The notes: a model not told the origin generated them from the letters alone. A stretch of DNA of 64,000 nucleotides from Lichenifustis flavocetrariae (GCF_026130545.1 NZ_JAMOIM010000003.1:342642-406641); one strand, 5' to 3'. Counted from the stretch's first letter, positions 52,802 through 61,418 are shown. A program made the numbers and translations.

Positions 52802-53599
52802 ATGCAGCCACGAAGCGCCCATTGCATCGCCAACGGCATCCGGTTGCACTATCTCGATTTCAGCACCGGCCTGCGCGGCGCCCCGATCGTGCTCCTGCCC
52901 GGCATCACGAGCCCGGCGGCGACCTGGGCTTTCGTGGCCGAGCGCCTCGCACAGACGCATCGCGTCGTGGTGCCCGACATCCGCGGGCGTGGCCTCTCCG
53001 AAAACCGGCCGGGCCTCGGGTACGGTTTGAACGACTACGCCCGTGACATCCACGGCCTGATCAACGCGCTCCCGATCGAACACCCCATCGTGATCGGCCA
53101 TTCCATGGGCGCCCGCATCGCCGCCCGGCTCGCCGCGACGCAACCGGGTCTCGCGTCCAAGCTGGTGCTGGTCGATCCCCCGCTGTCCGGACCTGGACGC
53201 GCACCCTATCCGACACCGCTGCAATCCTACCTGACCGCTATCGAGGCCGCGTCCCGCGGCGCAAGCGTCGAAGCCTTCCGAGCCTTCACGCCGACCTGGA
53301 CCGACGAGCAGATCGCACTGCGCCTCGAATGGCTGCCAACCTGCACGGTCGAGGCCGTCACGGAGAGCCACCGGAGCTTCCATACGGAAGACATCTTCCC
53401 CGACTTTCCGCGCCTGGAATGCCCGACCCTGTTGGTCCATGCCGCGAAGGCCAAGGTCGTGCCGGCCGAAGAGGCCGCCGAGATCGCGGCCCTGCTGCCC
53501 CACGGCAAGGCGATCCCGGTCGAGGCCGGTCATATGATCCCCTGGGACAATCTTGAGGACTTTCTCGCGGTCATGCAGCCCTTCCTGCTCTCGTCCTGA
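52802..53599 (+). CDS. nicD: Alpha/beta hydrolase, probable N-formylmaleamate deformylase
   Basis: 265 residues. Triad candidates: S101 in VIGHSMGAR, D125 in VLVDPPLSG and H244 in VEAGHMIPWD. The placement of the acid directly after strand 6 and these positions agree closely with what I recall for NicD of Pseudomonas putida. NicD removes formate from N-formylmaleamate, the product of NicX. The nicX and nicF genes lie immediately beyond, convergent, which supports the assignment. An ordinary esterase of the same fold cannot be excluded by sequence alone. Confidence 0.75.
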   Translation: MQPRSAHCIANGIRLHYLDFSTGLRGAPIVLLPGITSPAATWAFVAERLAQTHRVVVPDIRGRGLSENRPGLGYGLNDYARDIHGLINALPIEHPIVIGHSMGARIAARLAATQPGLASKLVLVDPPLSGPGRAPYPTPLQSYLTAIEAASRGASVEAFRAFTPTWTDEQIALRLEWLPTCTVEAVTESHRSFHTEDIFPDFPRLECPTLLVHAAKAKVVPAEEAAEIAALLPHGKAIPVEAGHMIPWDNLEDFLAVMQPFLLSS

Positions 53600-53608
53600 C
53601 CTTCGGTC

Positions 53609-53632
53609 CCGGCCCGCCATCCGATGGGCCGG
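53609..53632. terminator. GC-rich hairpin between convergent nicD and nicX
   Basis: CCGGCC...CATC pairs with GATGGGCCGG, leaving a small bulge. It sits in the 51-bp gap between the two stops and could slow transcription from both sides. No T-run. Confidence 0.35.
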
Positions 53633-53650
53633 CGCCCGGCCCGTCCGCCG

Positions 53651-54682
53651 TCAGCGGCCGGGGACACGCATCGCATCGGGCAGCACCACGCCATGCTTCA
53701 CGATCGGCTCGCCATCGAGGAACAGCGAACAATTGCGCAAAGGAATGTCGAGGTGGCAGTCGGTGTGGTTTGTGCCGCCGATCTCGGTATTCGGCCCTGT
53801 CGAGAACATGACGTTGCCGTAGAAGGCCCGTCCGTCCTGCCCCTGACTGAGCGGCGAAGCCGGATGCGTGCCGATGAAGCTCCAGTCGGCCTTCTCGTCG
53901 AGCCCCCACCCGATATGGGACACCGCATAGGCCTTCGGGTCGTTGAAACTCCGCATGATGTCGCGCATCATCAGGCCTTCGGTCCCGCCGCCCTGAATGT
54001 CGGTGATGTAGCCCGCCTTGATCGTCAGGGCGATCGGCGAAGACGCGTAGCGGCGGAACGGCAGCAGCATGTCGCCGGCATCGATCACCACCGTGCCGTC
54101 CACCCCGTCGTTGTCCGCGCCCGTCCACACGAAAGCGCCGGGCCACGCGTCCCAGCGGCCCGGCTCGTCCGTGTAGCCGTATTGGCTGATGGTGCGCATG
54201 TTGCCCAGCCGGTAGGTCACGTCCGTGCCGCCCCGCGAGGTGATATGCATGCTCCGGGCGCCTTTCAGCACGCGGCTCGCCGCCTCCACGCGACGCCGGC
54301 TCTCCGCTGAGGGCAGCATCCGCGACAAGACCTCGACCGGCTCGAGAACCAGCAGCATGCGCGGGCCCGCGTTCGTGATCTCGGTCTGCTCGTTCGACCA
54401 GAGCAGCCCGATGAGATCGATCACCATGTCGGCGCCCTTCAGCGCGTCGATGGCGGCCTGCCGGCCCCGAAGCGAATTGCCCGGACCGAAGAAGCTGCCG
54501 GGCCGCTTCCGGATGTTGACGTGGAACGGGTCGGCGCCGAGTTCCTCGGCCGCGACCAGGAAGGCCGCGGCGTAGTCGGCCCGGATTTGATCCTCGGATA
54601 GGATGCCGATCCGTTCGCCGGCTTTCACCTTGCAGAGCTCGAGTTCCTTGCGGAACAGCCCCACCATATCGCTGTCGGCCAT
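53651..54682 (-). CDS. nicX: 2,5-dihydroxypyridine 5,6-dioxygenase
   Basis: 343 residues from ATG 54682 (MADSDMVGLFRKELEL; GGAGTAGAGGT precedes). It belongs to the NicX family of non-haem iron dioxygenases. The metal triad expected from P. putida NicX (two His and an Asp near the C-terminus) is visible as H256 (AVSHIGWG), H310 and D312 (TDCHLDIPL), with almost the same spacing. It opens 2,5-dihydroxypyridine between C5 and C6 to N-formylmaleamate. nicF is 4 bp upstream on the same strand, and the nicD-like gene is convergent. This is the strongest indicator of pyridine-ring catabolism in the window. Confidence 0.88.
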   Translation of the reverse strand: MADSDMVGLFRKELELCKVKAGERIGILSEDQIRADYAAAFLVAAEELGADPFHVNIRKRPGSFFGPGNSLRGRQAAIDALKGADMVIDLIGLLWSNEQTEITNAGPRMLLVLEPVEVLSRMLPSAESRRRVEAASRVLKGARSMHITSRGGTDVTYRLGNMRTISQYGYTDEPGRWDAWPGAFVWTGADNDGVDGTVVIDAGDMLLPFRRYASSPIALTIKAGYITDIQGGGTEGLMMRDIMRSFNDPKAYAVSHIGWGLDEKADWSFIGTHPASPLSQGQDGRAFYGNVMFSTGPNTEIGGTNHTDCHLDIPLRNCSLFLDGEPIVKHGVVLPDAMRVPGR

Positions 54683-54686
54683 ACCT

Positions 54687-55496
54687 CTACTCCGCCGCGA
54701 TCTTGGAAGCAGGCTGATCCGGCGCGAACACGCGGCCGGCGGATGCATCCCCCTTGGGGAGATCGAAGAGGCCGTTCGGAAGGCCGTTGATGTAGGCGAT
54801 CACCTCTGGGCTCGCCACCACATCGGCATATTTCGCATTCATGTCGCACAGATTGACGGCATGGGACGCCTGCGAGCGGTCGGCGCAGCCGTCCTCGACC
54901 ACCGTCACCCGGTAGTTGGAGCTGAAGGCGTCCACGACCGTGGCGCGCACGCAGCCAGACGTCGTCGTGCCGGTCACGAGCACGCTGTCGCATTTCAGAT
55001 GGACGAGATAGTCCATCAGCGGCGTGCCGTGGAATGCGCTCGGCTTCTGCTTGCCGATCACGAGGTCCTGCGGGCCGGGCGCGATGTCGGGAACGATGAT
55101 GTTGCTACGCAGGGTGGCAGGCGCGAGGCCGAGATAGTCCTTGTTGACTCGGCTGTTCTTGTAGGCCCAGGCCCCCTGATCCCAAGCGTCGCTGCGCCGG
55201 ACGCCAGAGGTGTAGATCACCGGGACACCCTTGGCCCGCGCAGCCGTCAGCAGCGTCTTGATGGCCGCTACCGCTTCCCAACCCTCGTCGCCGCAGGAAT
55301 TCATCCAGCGCTTGACGGATTCGAGGATCGGCTCGGGCTTGTCACCGACGAAGCCGTAATTGACGTCGATGATCAGCAGCGCCGGGCGCTCGCCGAATCC
55401 GCCCCGCGCGCCGTAGCCCGACGCTGCGAAGACCTGCTTGTCGCGTTCGGTCAGAAATTCGTCCCAGATGCGGGGTTCGCTGGATGTATCGGCCAT
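54687..55496 (-). CDS. nicF: Isochorismatase-family amidase, probable maleamate amidohydrolase
   Basis: 269 residues. Cysteine-hydrolase triad: D44 (LLIIDVNYGF), K151 (GKQKPSAFHGTPL) and C182 (VTGTTTSGCVRATVVDAF). The N-terminal 35 residues before the core are typical of NicF and N-carbamoylsarcosine amidases. NicF hydrolyses maleamate to maleate and ammonia. Next to nicX this is the natural reading; an N-carbamoylsarcosine amidase is the alternative by family. It lies between the binding-protein gene and nicX. Confidence 0.82.
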   Translation of the reverse strand: MADTSSEPRIWDEFLTERDKQVFAASGYGARGGFGERPALLIIDVNYGFVGDKPEPILESVKRWMNSCGDEGWEAVAAIKTLLTAARAKGVPVIYTSGVRRSDAWDQGAWAYKNSRVNKDYLGLAPATLRSNIIVPDIAPGPQDLVIGKQKPSAFHGTPLMDYLVHLKCDSVLVTGTTTSGCVRATVVDAFSSNYRVTVVEDGCADRSQASHAVNLCDMNAKYADVVASPEVIAYINGLPNGLFDLPKGDASAGRVFAPDQPASKIAAE

Positions 55497-55577
55497 GTCA
55501 GTCTCCTCGGCGTTTCCGCGCCTGGCCGTCCCACCGCATGGGGACGGACTATTGTTTCCGCGTGTCGACCCGTGGCG

Positions 55578-56588
55578 TCAGAAGGTGCAGCGAGCTTCCC
55601 ACTTGGCCAGGTTGTCCTTGGTCACAGACTCGATCGGGTAGTAATCGTATTTGGCAAGCGGCTTCCCATTGAAGTAATCAGCCACGACTTCCATGGTATG
55701 AGCTGCTTCCCAGGTTGGGATCTGCGTCGCGGTCGCATACATCTTGCCGGCCTTGATCGCCTCGATACCTTCCTTGAAGCAGTCGCCCCCGACCACCAGG
55801 AGCTTGCCGGGGCCGACGCCCACCGGAATGTTCGCGGCCTCCGCGGCCTGAATCTCGGCCGTCGCCATGTTGTCGGCCATGCCGTAGATCGCATCGAGAC
55901 CACCCTGGCCAGCGAAGCGGCCATACAACTGGCCGGCGATCTTCTCGGTCAGCACCGGATCCCACTTGGCGTCTTCTGTCGCGACGATCTGAACGTTCTT
56001 GTTGGTCGCCAGCACCTCCTTGATGCCTTGGACCCGGCGCGGTGCGAGGCCTTCGGCCAACAACCCTGTGACGAGGGCCACCTTGCCTCCGTCTTTGCCT
56101 CCGGCCTTGAGGCCGTCGAGGATCGCCTGCCCGCTCAGGCGGCCCATCGCGACATTGTCCTCGCCCACGAAAGAGGCAAAAAGGGACTCGCTGCCGGGCT
56201 TCGGCGGCGCCACGAACATGACGACCGGGATTCCGGCCTGTTTCGCTCGTTGCAGGGCGGGAACGACGGCATGTTCGGACATCGCGATAATGGCGATCAT
56301 GTCGAATTTCTGGGCGATCGCCTGATCGATCTGCGTCGCCTGCAGGGCCGGGTCGTAAGGTGTCGTAAAGGTCGTGACCTCCAGCCCGAAGTCCTTGGCG
56401 CGTGCGAGGGCGAGCCTGTTCAGCAGCGCCATGTAGTAATCCTGCAAAGTCGCAATCATCAGCGCGACTTTCTTGCCCTTGGTCTGAGGTGTGACCTCGT
56501 CGGCGTGCGCCAGGGGGGCGATAGCCAAGAAACCGCAAACGAACGCCATTAAAAACCGGCTGTGGCGCGCCGTGACCTGTCTAGCCAT
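55578..56588 (-). CDS. Ribose-type ABC substrate-binding protein
   Basis: 336 residues from ATG 56588 with a Sec signal (RFLMAFVCGFLAIAPLAHA). Peripla_BP_4 (RbsB-like) fold: KKVALMIATLQDYYMALLNR, IDQAIAQKFDMIAIIAMSEH, AGIPVVMFVAPPKPGSESLF, GLDAIYGMADNMATAEIQAA. It probably serves the rbsA-rbsC-rbsC-type genes at 49-52.6 kb. Being co-directional with nicF-nicX and preceded by operator site f, it ties this importer to pyridine catabolism. Confidence 0.88.
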   Translation of the reverse strand: MARQVTARHSRFLMAFVCGFLAIAPLAHADEVTPQTKGKKVALMIATLQDYYMALLNRLALARAKDFGLEVTTFTTPYDPALQATQIDQAIAQKFDMIAIIAMSEHAVVPALQRAKQAGIPVVMFVAPPKPGSESLFASFVGEDNVAMGRLSGQAILDGLKAGGKDGGKVALVTGLLAEGLAPRRVQGIKEVLATNKNVQIVATEDAKWDPVLTEKIAGQLYGRFAGQGGLDAIYGMADNMATAEIQAAEAANIPVGVGPGKLLVVGGDCFKEGIEAIKAGKMYATATQIPTWEAAHTMEVVADYFNGKPLAKYDYYPIESVTKDNLAKWEARCTF

Positions 56589-56734
56589 CCTTGAGTCCCC
56601 TGTGACGGTGCTGCGGGCGGCCGCTGTCGACCCGGCGTGTGTCCGGTAAGGCTCGTCGACCCTCCGCGGGTGACTCAACGGGTTGCGGAAGGATCGGCGC
56701 GCTCCCGGTCGGGTCCGCGGCCAGCGATCTTAGT

Positions 56735-56745
56735 TACAAGTTGTA
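56735..56745. promoter_or_regulatory. TACA-N3-TGTA operator candidate, site f
   Basis: TACAAGTTGTA, embedded in TTAGTTACA-AGT-TGTAGCTAA, a nine-base arm palindrome with one mismatch. It lies 147 bp ahead of the binding-protein-nicF-nicX genes. An exact match at the half-sites. Confidence 0.6.
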
Positions 56746-56874
56746 GCTAATCGCATTCCTCCAGTGTTGAAAAGCAAAAAGAGTGGGCATTGTGCGCCCT
56801 TGTTCAGGCTGCCGATCGACCATATTGCTGCCGATGGTGCCAAGGGCTCAACAACCGGGCCGCGATCGGCTGCG

Positions 56875-58158
56875 TCACGCTTCCCGAGCCGCCCGGACAG
56901 GCTGCGCCAGGACGTCCAGCAGCAGGATCGTGAGTCCGGCAAGAGTGAAAACGGCCACGCCTCCGATCAGGGCCGGCTCGTAGGAACCGACGGCGTCCCG
57001 GACGGCGCCTGTCAGCAAACCGCCGATGCCGCTTCCTGCCGCGAAGAACATCAATTCGCAGCCATAGATGGCGCCGTAGGCCCGCAGGCCGAAGTACCGC
57101 GCTACCAGGAAGGAAAGGATGTCGACCTCGGCCCCGGCCGACAGTCCCAGGATAATGGCCGCCACCGTCATCGCGCCCAGCGGCTGGACCGCATGAGACG
57201 CCAGCAGAAGGCTAGCCAGCGCGGGCACCGCCAGCGTGACGGCCGACAAGCGGGTCGGGTTCAATCGGTCGAGCAGGGTCCCAACCGCCACCCGCCCGAA
57301 GAGCATGGACAGGCCGATCACCGCGAACAGGCCGCGTGCCGTTCCCGGCGAAACGCCGAGGTCGATCGCGAGCGGCACGAAGTGGACCAGGTAGGACCCC
57401 ATCCCCAGGACGGCAAAGAAGACGCTCATGCCGATGACCCAGAAGGCGCGGCTTCGCACAGCCTCGCCAAGTTCGACGCCGGAGTGGCCATTCAACCGCC
57501 CCAACCGAACGCCGACTTCGCGTCTCTCGCCGAAGAACAGCACGGTGATCGGAATGGTTGCAAGCGTGACGGCACCGAGCGCGGCATAGCCGACCCGCCA
57601 ACCAAGGCTCGCGATGATGGCGCCGATGAGGGGCGGTGCCAGAAGCGCCGCGAAGGCTGTCCCGGTCAAGGCAAGACCCAGCGCCCGGCCTCGATATCGC
57701 TCGAAGAACGTGCCGACCGCGCGCGTCCAGACGATACCGCTGGTGCCCACACCACCGCCCGCCATGAGAAGCCACGTGATGTAGTAGGCCAGCAGCGAGC
57801 CGTTCATGGCCGCAAGCGCGAGATAGCCGATTGTGAGCGCTGCCAGCGACGCCAAGGCAACCGGCCGCACGCCAACACGGTCGCAGAGCCGGCCGACGAA
57901 CGGAGCGGCACAAATCGTCGCCAGGTTGATGCAGGTCGAGGCACCGGCGATCTGCGCTCGCGACCAGCCGAACTCCTGGTGCAGCGGCGCCATGAAGAGG
58001 CCGATGGTGAGCAACGGCAGACCGAGCAGACCGACCCCCACGCCGAGCGCCGACGCCGCCGTCGCGCGGCAGCCGTCCCGGCCGCCCTCTGCCTTCAGGC
58101 CCGCGAGCCAGCCTGCCGGGACCTTGCCACCTCCGGGCAACGGCGAAGACCCCGCCAT
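56875..58158 (-). CDS. Major facilitator superfamily transporter
   Basis: 427 residues, about twelve hydrophobic segments. MFS pattern: N-half GVGVGLLGLPLLTIGLFMAP and the loop motif GRLCDRVGVRPVAL; C-half GTLLDRLNPTRLSAVTLAVP. It resembles oxalate/formate-antiporter-like or organic-acid MFS carriers. It starts 6 nt after the HpaB-type gene, so they are co-transcribed; it may import the substrate or export an acid product such as formate. Confidence 0.88.
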   Translation of the reverse strand: MAGSSPLPGGGKVPAGWLAGLKAEGGRDGCRATAASALGVGVGLLGLPLLTIGLFMAPLHQEFGWSRAQIAGASTCINLATICAAPFVGRLCDRVGVRPVALASLAALTIGYLALAAMNGSLLAYYITWLLMAGGGVGTSGIVWTRAVGTFFERYRGRALGLALTGTAFAALLAPPLIGAIIASLGWRVGYAALGAVTLATIPITVLFFGERREVGVRLGRLNGHSGVELGEAVRSRAFWVIGMSVFFAVLGMGSYLVHFVPLAIDLGVSPGTARGLFAVIGLSMLFGRVAVGTLLDRLNPTRLSAVTLAVPALASLLLASHAVQPLGAMTVAAIILGLSAGAEVDILSFLVARYFGLRAYGAIYGCELMFFAAGSGIGGLLTGAVRDAVGSYEPALIGGVAVFTLAGLTILLLDVLAQPVRAAREA

Positions 58159-58164
58159 GCCGCG

Positions 58165-59670
58165 TCAGGCCGGGAGGATGGACAAGGCTTGGTCCACCAT
58201 AGTGGTGGCCCGTTTGAAGTCGTAGGAGCGGAACATGTTCATCTTAACCAGAAACGACGCCCCGCCGTAGAACTTCTCATATTGCTGGTGGCGGCTGCCG
58301 AATTCCGACCCGATGAAATCCCAGGCCAGGCGCATCAGCCGGACACGATCACGAGCGCCGATTTCGGGCGACTGGAAGTAGCGTGCGATGTCCGCTGCCG
58401 TCTCAGGGTTGTCGAAATCGGCGGTCGAGGACGGGAGCGAGATCATGGCCGCGCCGGACAGCTCGCGGACGATGTCGATCATGTGCGGGTTGATTTGGGA
58501 TTGCAGCGCCATCACGCTGTAGAGCGCGGGCTTCGACGGCCAGACGATCCCGTCCTCGTCGATCGGTCCCACCATCTCGTGGGCGTAGAGCATATTTTCG
58601 ACGATCGACGCATAGGCCGCGAGTTCGCCCATCTCCACCATCACGGGCGGCGCCTTGTCGTTTCCTGTCGCTTCGTTCAATCGCTTGGCGATGCCGGACA
58701 GGAAGCGCAGCTTGGTCGCGAAGCGCACCTGCGCCTGATGGTTGCCGTAACTGTGCGACGGCGTCTTCCACCACTGATCGAACGTCACCGCGAGGTTGCG
58801 GTAGGCGAAGACATGTTCCCAAGGGACGAATACGTCTTCAAGCACGATGAACGAATCGGTCTCATCGAAGCGCGAGGTCAGCGGATAGTCCTCGGCAGAA
58901 TTCGCCACCATCGGAAAAGCGCGGCGGCTGTAGAGCTTCAATCCTTCGGCCTCCATCGGGATCACGGCGCTGAAGGCATGCGCCTCGTCACCTGGCTTCA
59001 ACGGATGGATGCAGCTGAGATGCAGGTAGTCGGCGAAGACCGCGCCCGTGGCGAGCTGCTGCCCACCGGAAATGTAGATCCCCGCATCGGTCTCCCGGGT
59101 CACACCGGCATAGAGCGTTGGATCGGATTGCTGATGGGCCGGCTTGCTGCGATCGATCTGCGGCGGCACGATCGCATAGGCGAGGTAAAGGTGGTTGTCG
59201 CGGGCGAACTTGTAGAAATTCGTGACGTTCGCGCCGAAACCCTTGCCGCCCGCCTCGAAAAGCTGCGGCTTGGCCGCGAAGCCCGCGAAAAAGTTCGACA
59301 CGTGGTCCGGCGTGCGCCCCATCAAGCCGAAGGTCTGCTCGGCCCAACGCTCGGCGGCCACCCGCTTCGCGCGAAGGTCGTCGTGGCTTCGCGGGATTTG
59401 CCAGCAACGCCACACGGGAGCTCCGGTCTCGGGTGCCGTGAAGGTCATGACCTCACGGTTTTCCGGCGCCGCCGCATAGTCGAAGAGCCTGGCGATCGAG
59501 CGGGCGGCGCCACTGAAGGCCTGGTGCCTCGTCGGGTCGGACACCCGCTCCCCATTCACGAAAATGGTCCGTTTCGAGCGCTTGAGACCGTCGAGAAATT
59601 CCGCACCGGTCCGCAGAGGCCGGTCATCGGCGGCCGCTTCTGCAGGCTGGATCATGTGGTGAACGTTCAT
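58165..59670 (-). CDS. HpaB-type flavin-dependent monooxygenase, oxygenase component
   Basis: 501 residues from ATG 59670 (MNVHHMIQPAEAAADDRPLR); the open frame upstream has no family signal. 4-Hydroxyphenylacetate 3-monooxygenase (HpaB/PvcC) family: TGAEFLDGLKRSKRTIFVNG, TYxxRK-region analogue WQIPRSHDDLRAKRVAAERW, DAGIYISGGQQLATGAVFAD, VLEDVFVPWEHVFAYRNL and the C-terminal helix with YEKFYGGASFLVKMN. It uses reduced flavin from a separate reductase, here probably the one at 48.2 kb, to hydroxylate a phenol-like ring. Hydroxylation of a hydroxypyridine to 2,5-dihydroxypyridine for NicX would fit the context. Operator site g lies 55 bp upstream. Confidence 0.88.
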   Translation of the reverse strand: MNVHHMIQPAEAAADDRPLRTGAEFLDGLKRSKRTIFVNGERVSDPTRHQAFSGAARSIARLFDYAAAPENREVMTFTAPETGAPVWRCWQIPRSHDDLRAKRVAAERWAEQTFGLMGRTPDHVSNFFAGFAAKPQLFEAGGKGFGANVTNFYKFARDNHLYLAYAIVPPQIDRSKPAHQQSDPTLYAGVTRETDAGIYISGGQQLATGAVFADYLHLSCIHPLKPGDEAHAFSAVIPMEAEGLKLYSRRAFPMVANSAEDYPLTSRFDETDSFIVLEDVFVPWEHVFAYRNLAVTFDQWWKTPSHSYGNHQAQVRFATKLRFLSGIAKRLNEATGNDKAPPVMVEMGELAAYASIVENMLYAHEMVGPIDEDGIVWPSKPALYSVMALQSQINPHMIDIVRELSGAAMISLPSSTADFDNPETAADIARYFQSPEIGARDRVRLMRLAWDFIGSEFGSRHQQYEKFYGGASFLVKMNMFRSYDFKRATTMVDQALSILPA

Positions 59671-59724
59671 CGCAATCGCTCTCTCTTGCCGATCGACCTT
59701 GACGGGACAGCGTTTCAATATATG

Positions 59725-59735
59725 TACAATCTGTA
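59725..59735. promoter_or_regulatory. TACA-N3-TGTA operator candidate, site g
   Basis: TACAATCTGTA, exact half-sites. On the minus strand a TTGACT -35-like box lies at 59754-59749, so the site would fall between -35 and -10 of the HpaB-type gene's promoter. Confidence 0.6.
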
Positions 59736-59953
59736 TGTTTATAGCCGAAGTCAAGCGCTCCGGGGGTGCGATTCCGTCGCAGAGGCTTGTCGCTTGCCGA
59801 AGTCCTGCGGCGAGGCGAGGGCCGCGCCCGCGCCGCCGCAGTGACGGGCTTCCGCGATGAGGTATTGCTGCACGATCACGCAAGCACGAAACGCCGTTGC
59901 TTCCGCTTGCCATGCCTGGTCCGCTGTCGGGTCCATTGTAGGAGAGGACTTCC

Positions 59954-60703
59954 ATGAACCTTACGGACAGAGTGGCGATCGTTACCGGGGCTGCGCGGGG
60001 AATCGGTCTCGCCATCGCCGAGCGGCTTTGCCGGGCAGGCGCCCACGTGGTGCTGACGGATCTCCGATCCGAAGACCTCGATGCAGCGGTCTCGTCCGTT
60101 ATGGCGCAACAGCCTTCAGCCGTCTGCGTCGGCCTCGTTGCGGACGTAACGAAGCGCCCGTCGGTCGATGCCATGGTCGCCGCCGTCCTGTCACGCTTCG
60201 GACGCGTGGATATTCTGGTCAACAACGCCGGCATCTGGAAGGATTTTGAACGCGGCCCGTTCTGGTCCGTTTCTAGCGAAGATTGGCAACTGGCATTCCA
60301 GGTAAACGCTGAGGGCGCATTCAACTGCGCGTCGGCGGTTGCGGCGCCCATGATGAGCCAGAAGTGCGGCCGGATCATCTTCATCGGCTCGACCGCCCCG
60401 GGGGAAGCCTTAGCCGACTTCACCCATTATGCGGCCTCCAAAGCCGCCCTGACCGGCTTGATGCGCTGCGTCGCCAAGGAACTCGGCAAGGACGGTGTGA
60501 CCGTGAACATGGTGCATCCCGGCCAGACGGACACCGGCGCCATTCCGCGCGAGCGCCTGGAGATGAAAGCGCGAACCAAATTCATCCCCCGTGTCGGCGT
60601 GCCCGACGACCTGACCGGGATCGTGGCTTTCCTGGCCAGCGACGAGAGCAGCTTCATCACCGGCCAGCAGATCTACGTCGACGGCGGTGCCGTACTGAAC
60701 TGA
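59954..60703 (+). CDS. Short-chain dehydrogenase/reductase
   Basis: 249 residues. Classical SDR: cofactor motif VTGAARGIG (10-18), D in VADVTKRP, NNAG in ILVNNAGIW, catalytic Ser in IIFIGSTAPG and YxxxK in THYAASKAAL, ending in the common ITGQQIYVDGGAVLN. Likely NAD(H)-dependent with Asp after strand 2 (LTDLRSEDL). It is divergent from the HpaB-type gene across 283 bp; AGGAGAGGA precedes the ATG. It may oxidise an alcohol intermediate; the substrate is unknown. Confidence 0.9.
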   Translation: MNLTDRVAIVTGAARGIGLAIAERLCRAGAHVVLTDLRSEDLDAAVSSVMAQQPSAVCVGLVADVTKRPSVDAMVAAVLSRFGRVDILVNNAGIWKDFERGPFWSVSSEDWQLAFQVNAEGAFNCASAVAAPMMSQKCGRIIFIGSTAPGEALADFTHYAASKAALTGLMRCVAKELGKDGVTVNMVHPGQTDTGAIPRERLEMKARTKFIPRVGVPDDLTGIVAFLASDESSFITGQQIYVDGGAVLN

Positions 60704-60780
60704 GCCGCGGATACCAGCGATTCGAGCTGTCACGGGCGGCATCCTGCCGACAAGTTCTCAATCCGGCTCCCGGGTAAGCC

Positions 60781-61381
60781 ATGGCGCGCCTGGCCCCAGA
60801 CCTCCTTCGCGTGACGCCTTGTCGCGCCCCTCCTCGCGCGGGCGTTCGACGTCGTGGCCCCCGACCTGCCGGGTTTCGGTCATTCGTCGAAGCCCGAGCG
60901 CGGCTTCGACAAGAAGACGGTCGCCCGGTGTCTGCAGGGTCTGGTGAAGGCGGTCGGCCTGCCCCGTGTCACCCTGGTCGGCCATGATCTCAAGGGACAC
61001 ATCGCCTATGCCTATGCGGCGCGAGACGGTCGGCCTGTTCGATCCCGACGCCGTCAGCGCGGCCGACATCGCGCATTCCGCCCAGGCCTTGGCGACCCGG
61101 CGTGCGGCGGTGCTCCTTCGGCTATCACCACGCCCTTCCGGTCGATCGCGACGACACCCTCGCCTGGGGACGGACGCTGCTCCCCCGTGCCGGTCCTCGC
61201 GGTCGGCGCGGCAGGCGGATACGCTGTCGCCTCGGCAAGCACGATCCGCCGGGTGGCGCGCGATGTCCGCGACGTGCTGATCAAGCGCTGCGGGCACTAT
61301 CCGGCAGAGGAATGGCCGGCCGAACTGGGGGTCGCGATCCAAAACTTTCTCGCCGAGCCATCCACCCCGGCGACGGCATGA
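60781..61381 (+). pseudogene. Alpha/beta hydrolase pseudogene (first)
   Basis: From about 60850 a typical alpha/beta-hydrolase core is readable (VVAPDLPGFGHSSKPERGFD, LVKAVGLPRVTLVGHDLKGH), but no start and no N-terminal strand precede it. After AYAYAARDG the frame is lost; later pieces such as LIKRCGHYPAEEWPAELG (the C-terminal His region) appear in the same frame as the 5' piece, but the middle part is shortened and scrambled. The region encodes too little for a working enzyme of about 290 residues. Confidence 0.75.
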
Positions 61382-61418
61382 CCCGCATAGCAATCACGAA
61401 CACAGGATAGGACGCAAG

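Noticed and set aside
56764..59844. A 1026-codon plus-strand open frame opposite the MFS and HpaB-type genes
   Set aside because: It lies antisense to two well-supported genes and has low-complexity Arg/His/Gln composition; a length artefact of high G+C.
59751..59936. A 61-codon minus-strand open frame between the HpaB-type and SDR genes
   Set aside because: No clear ribosome site or family; it falls in a regulatory spacer holding operator site g. It cannot be excluded, but support is too weak to list.
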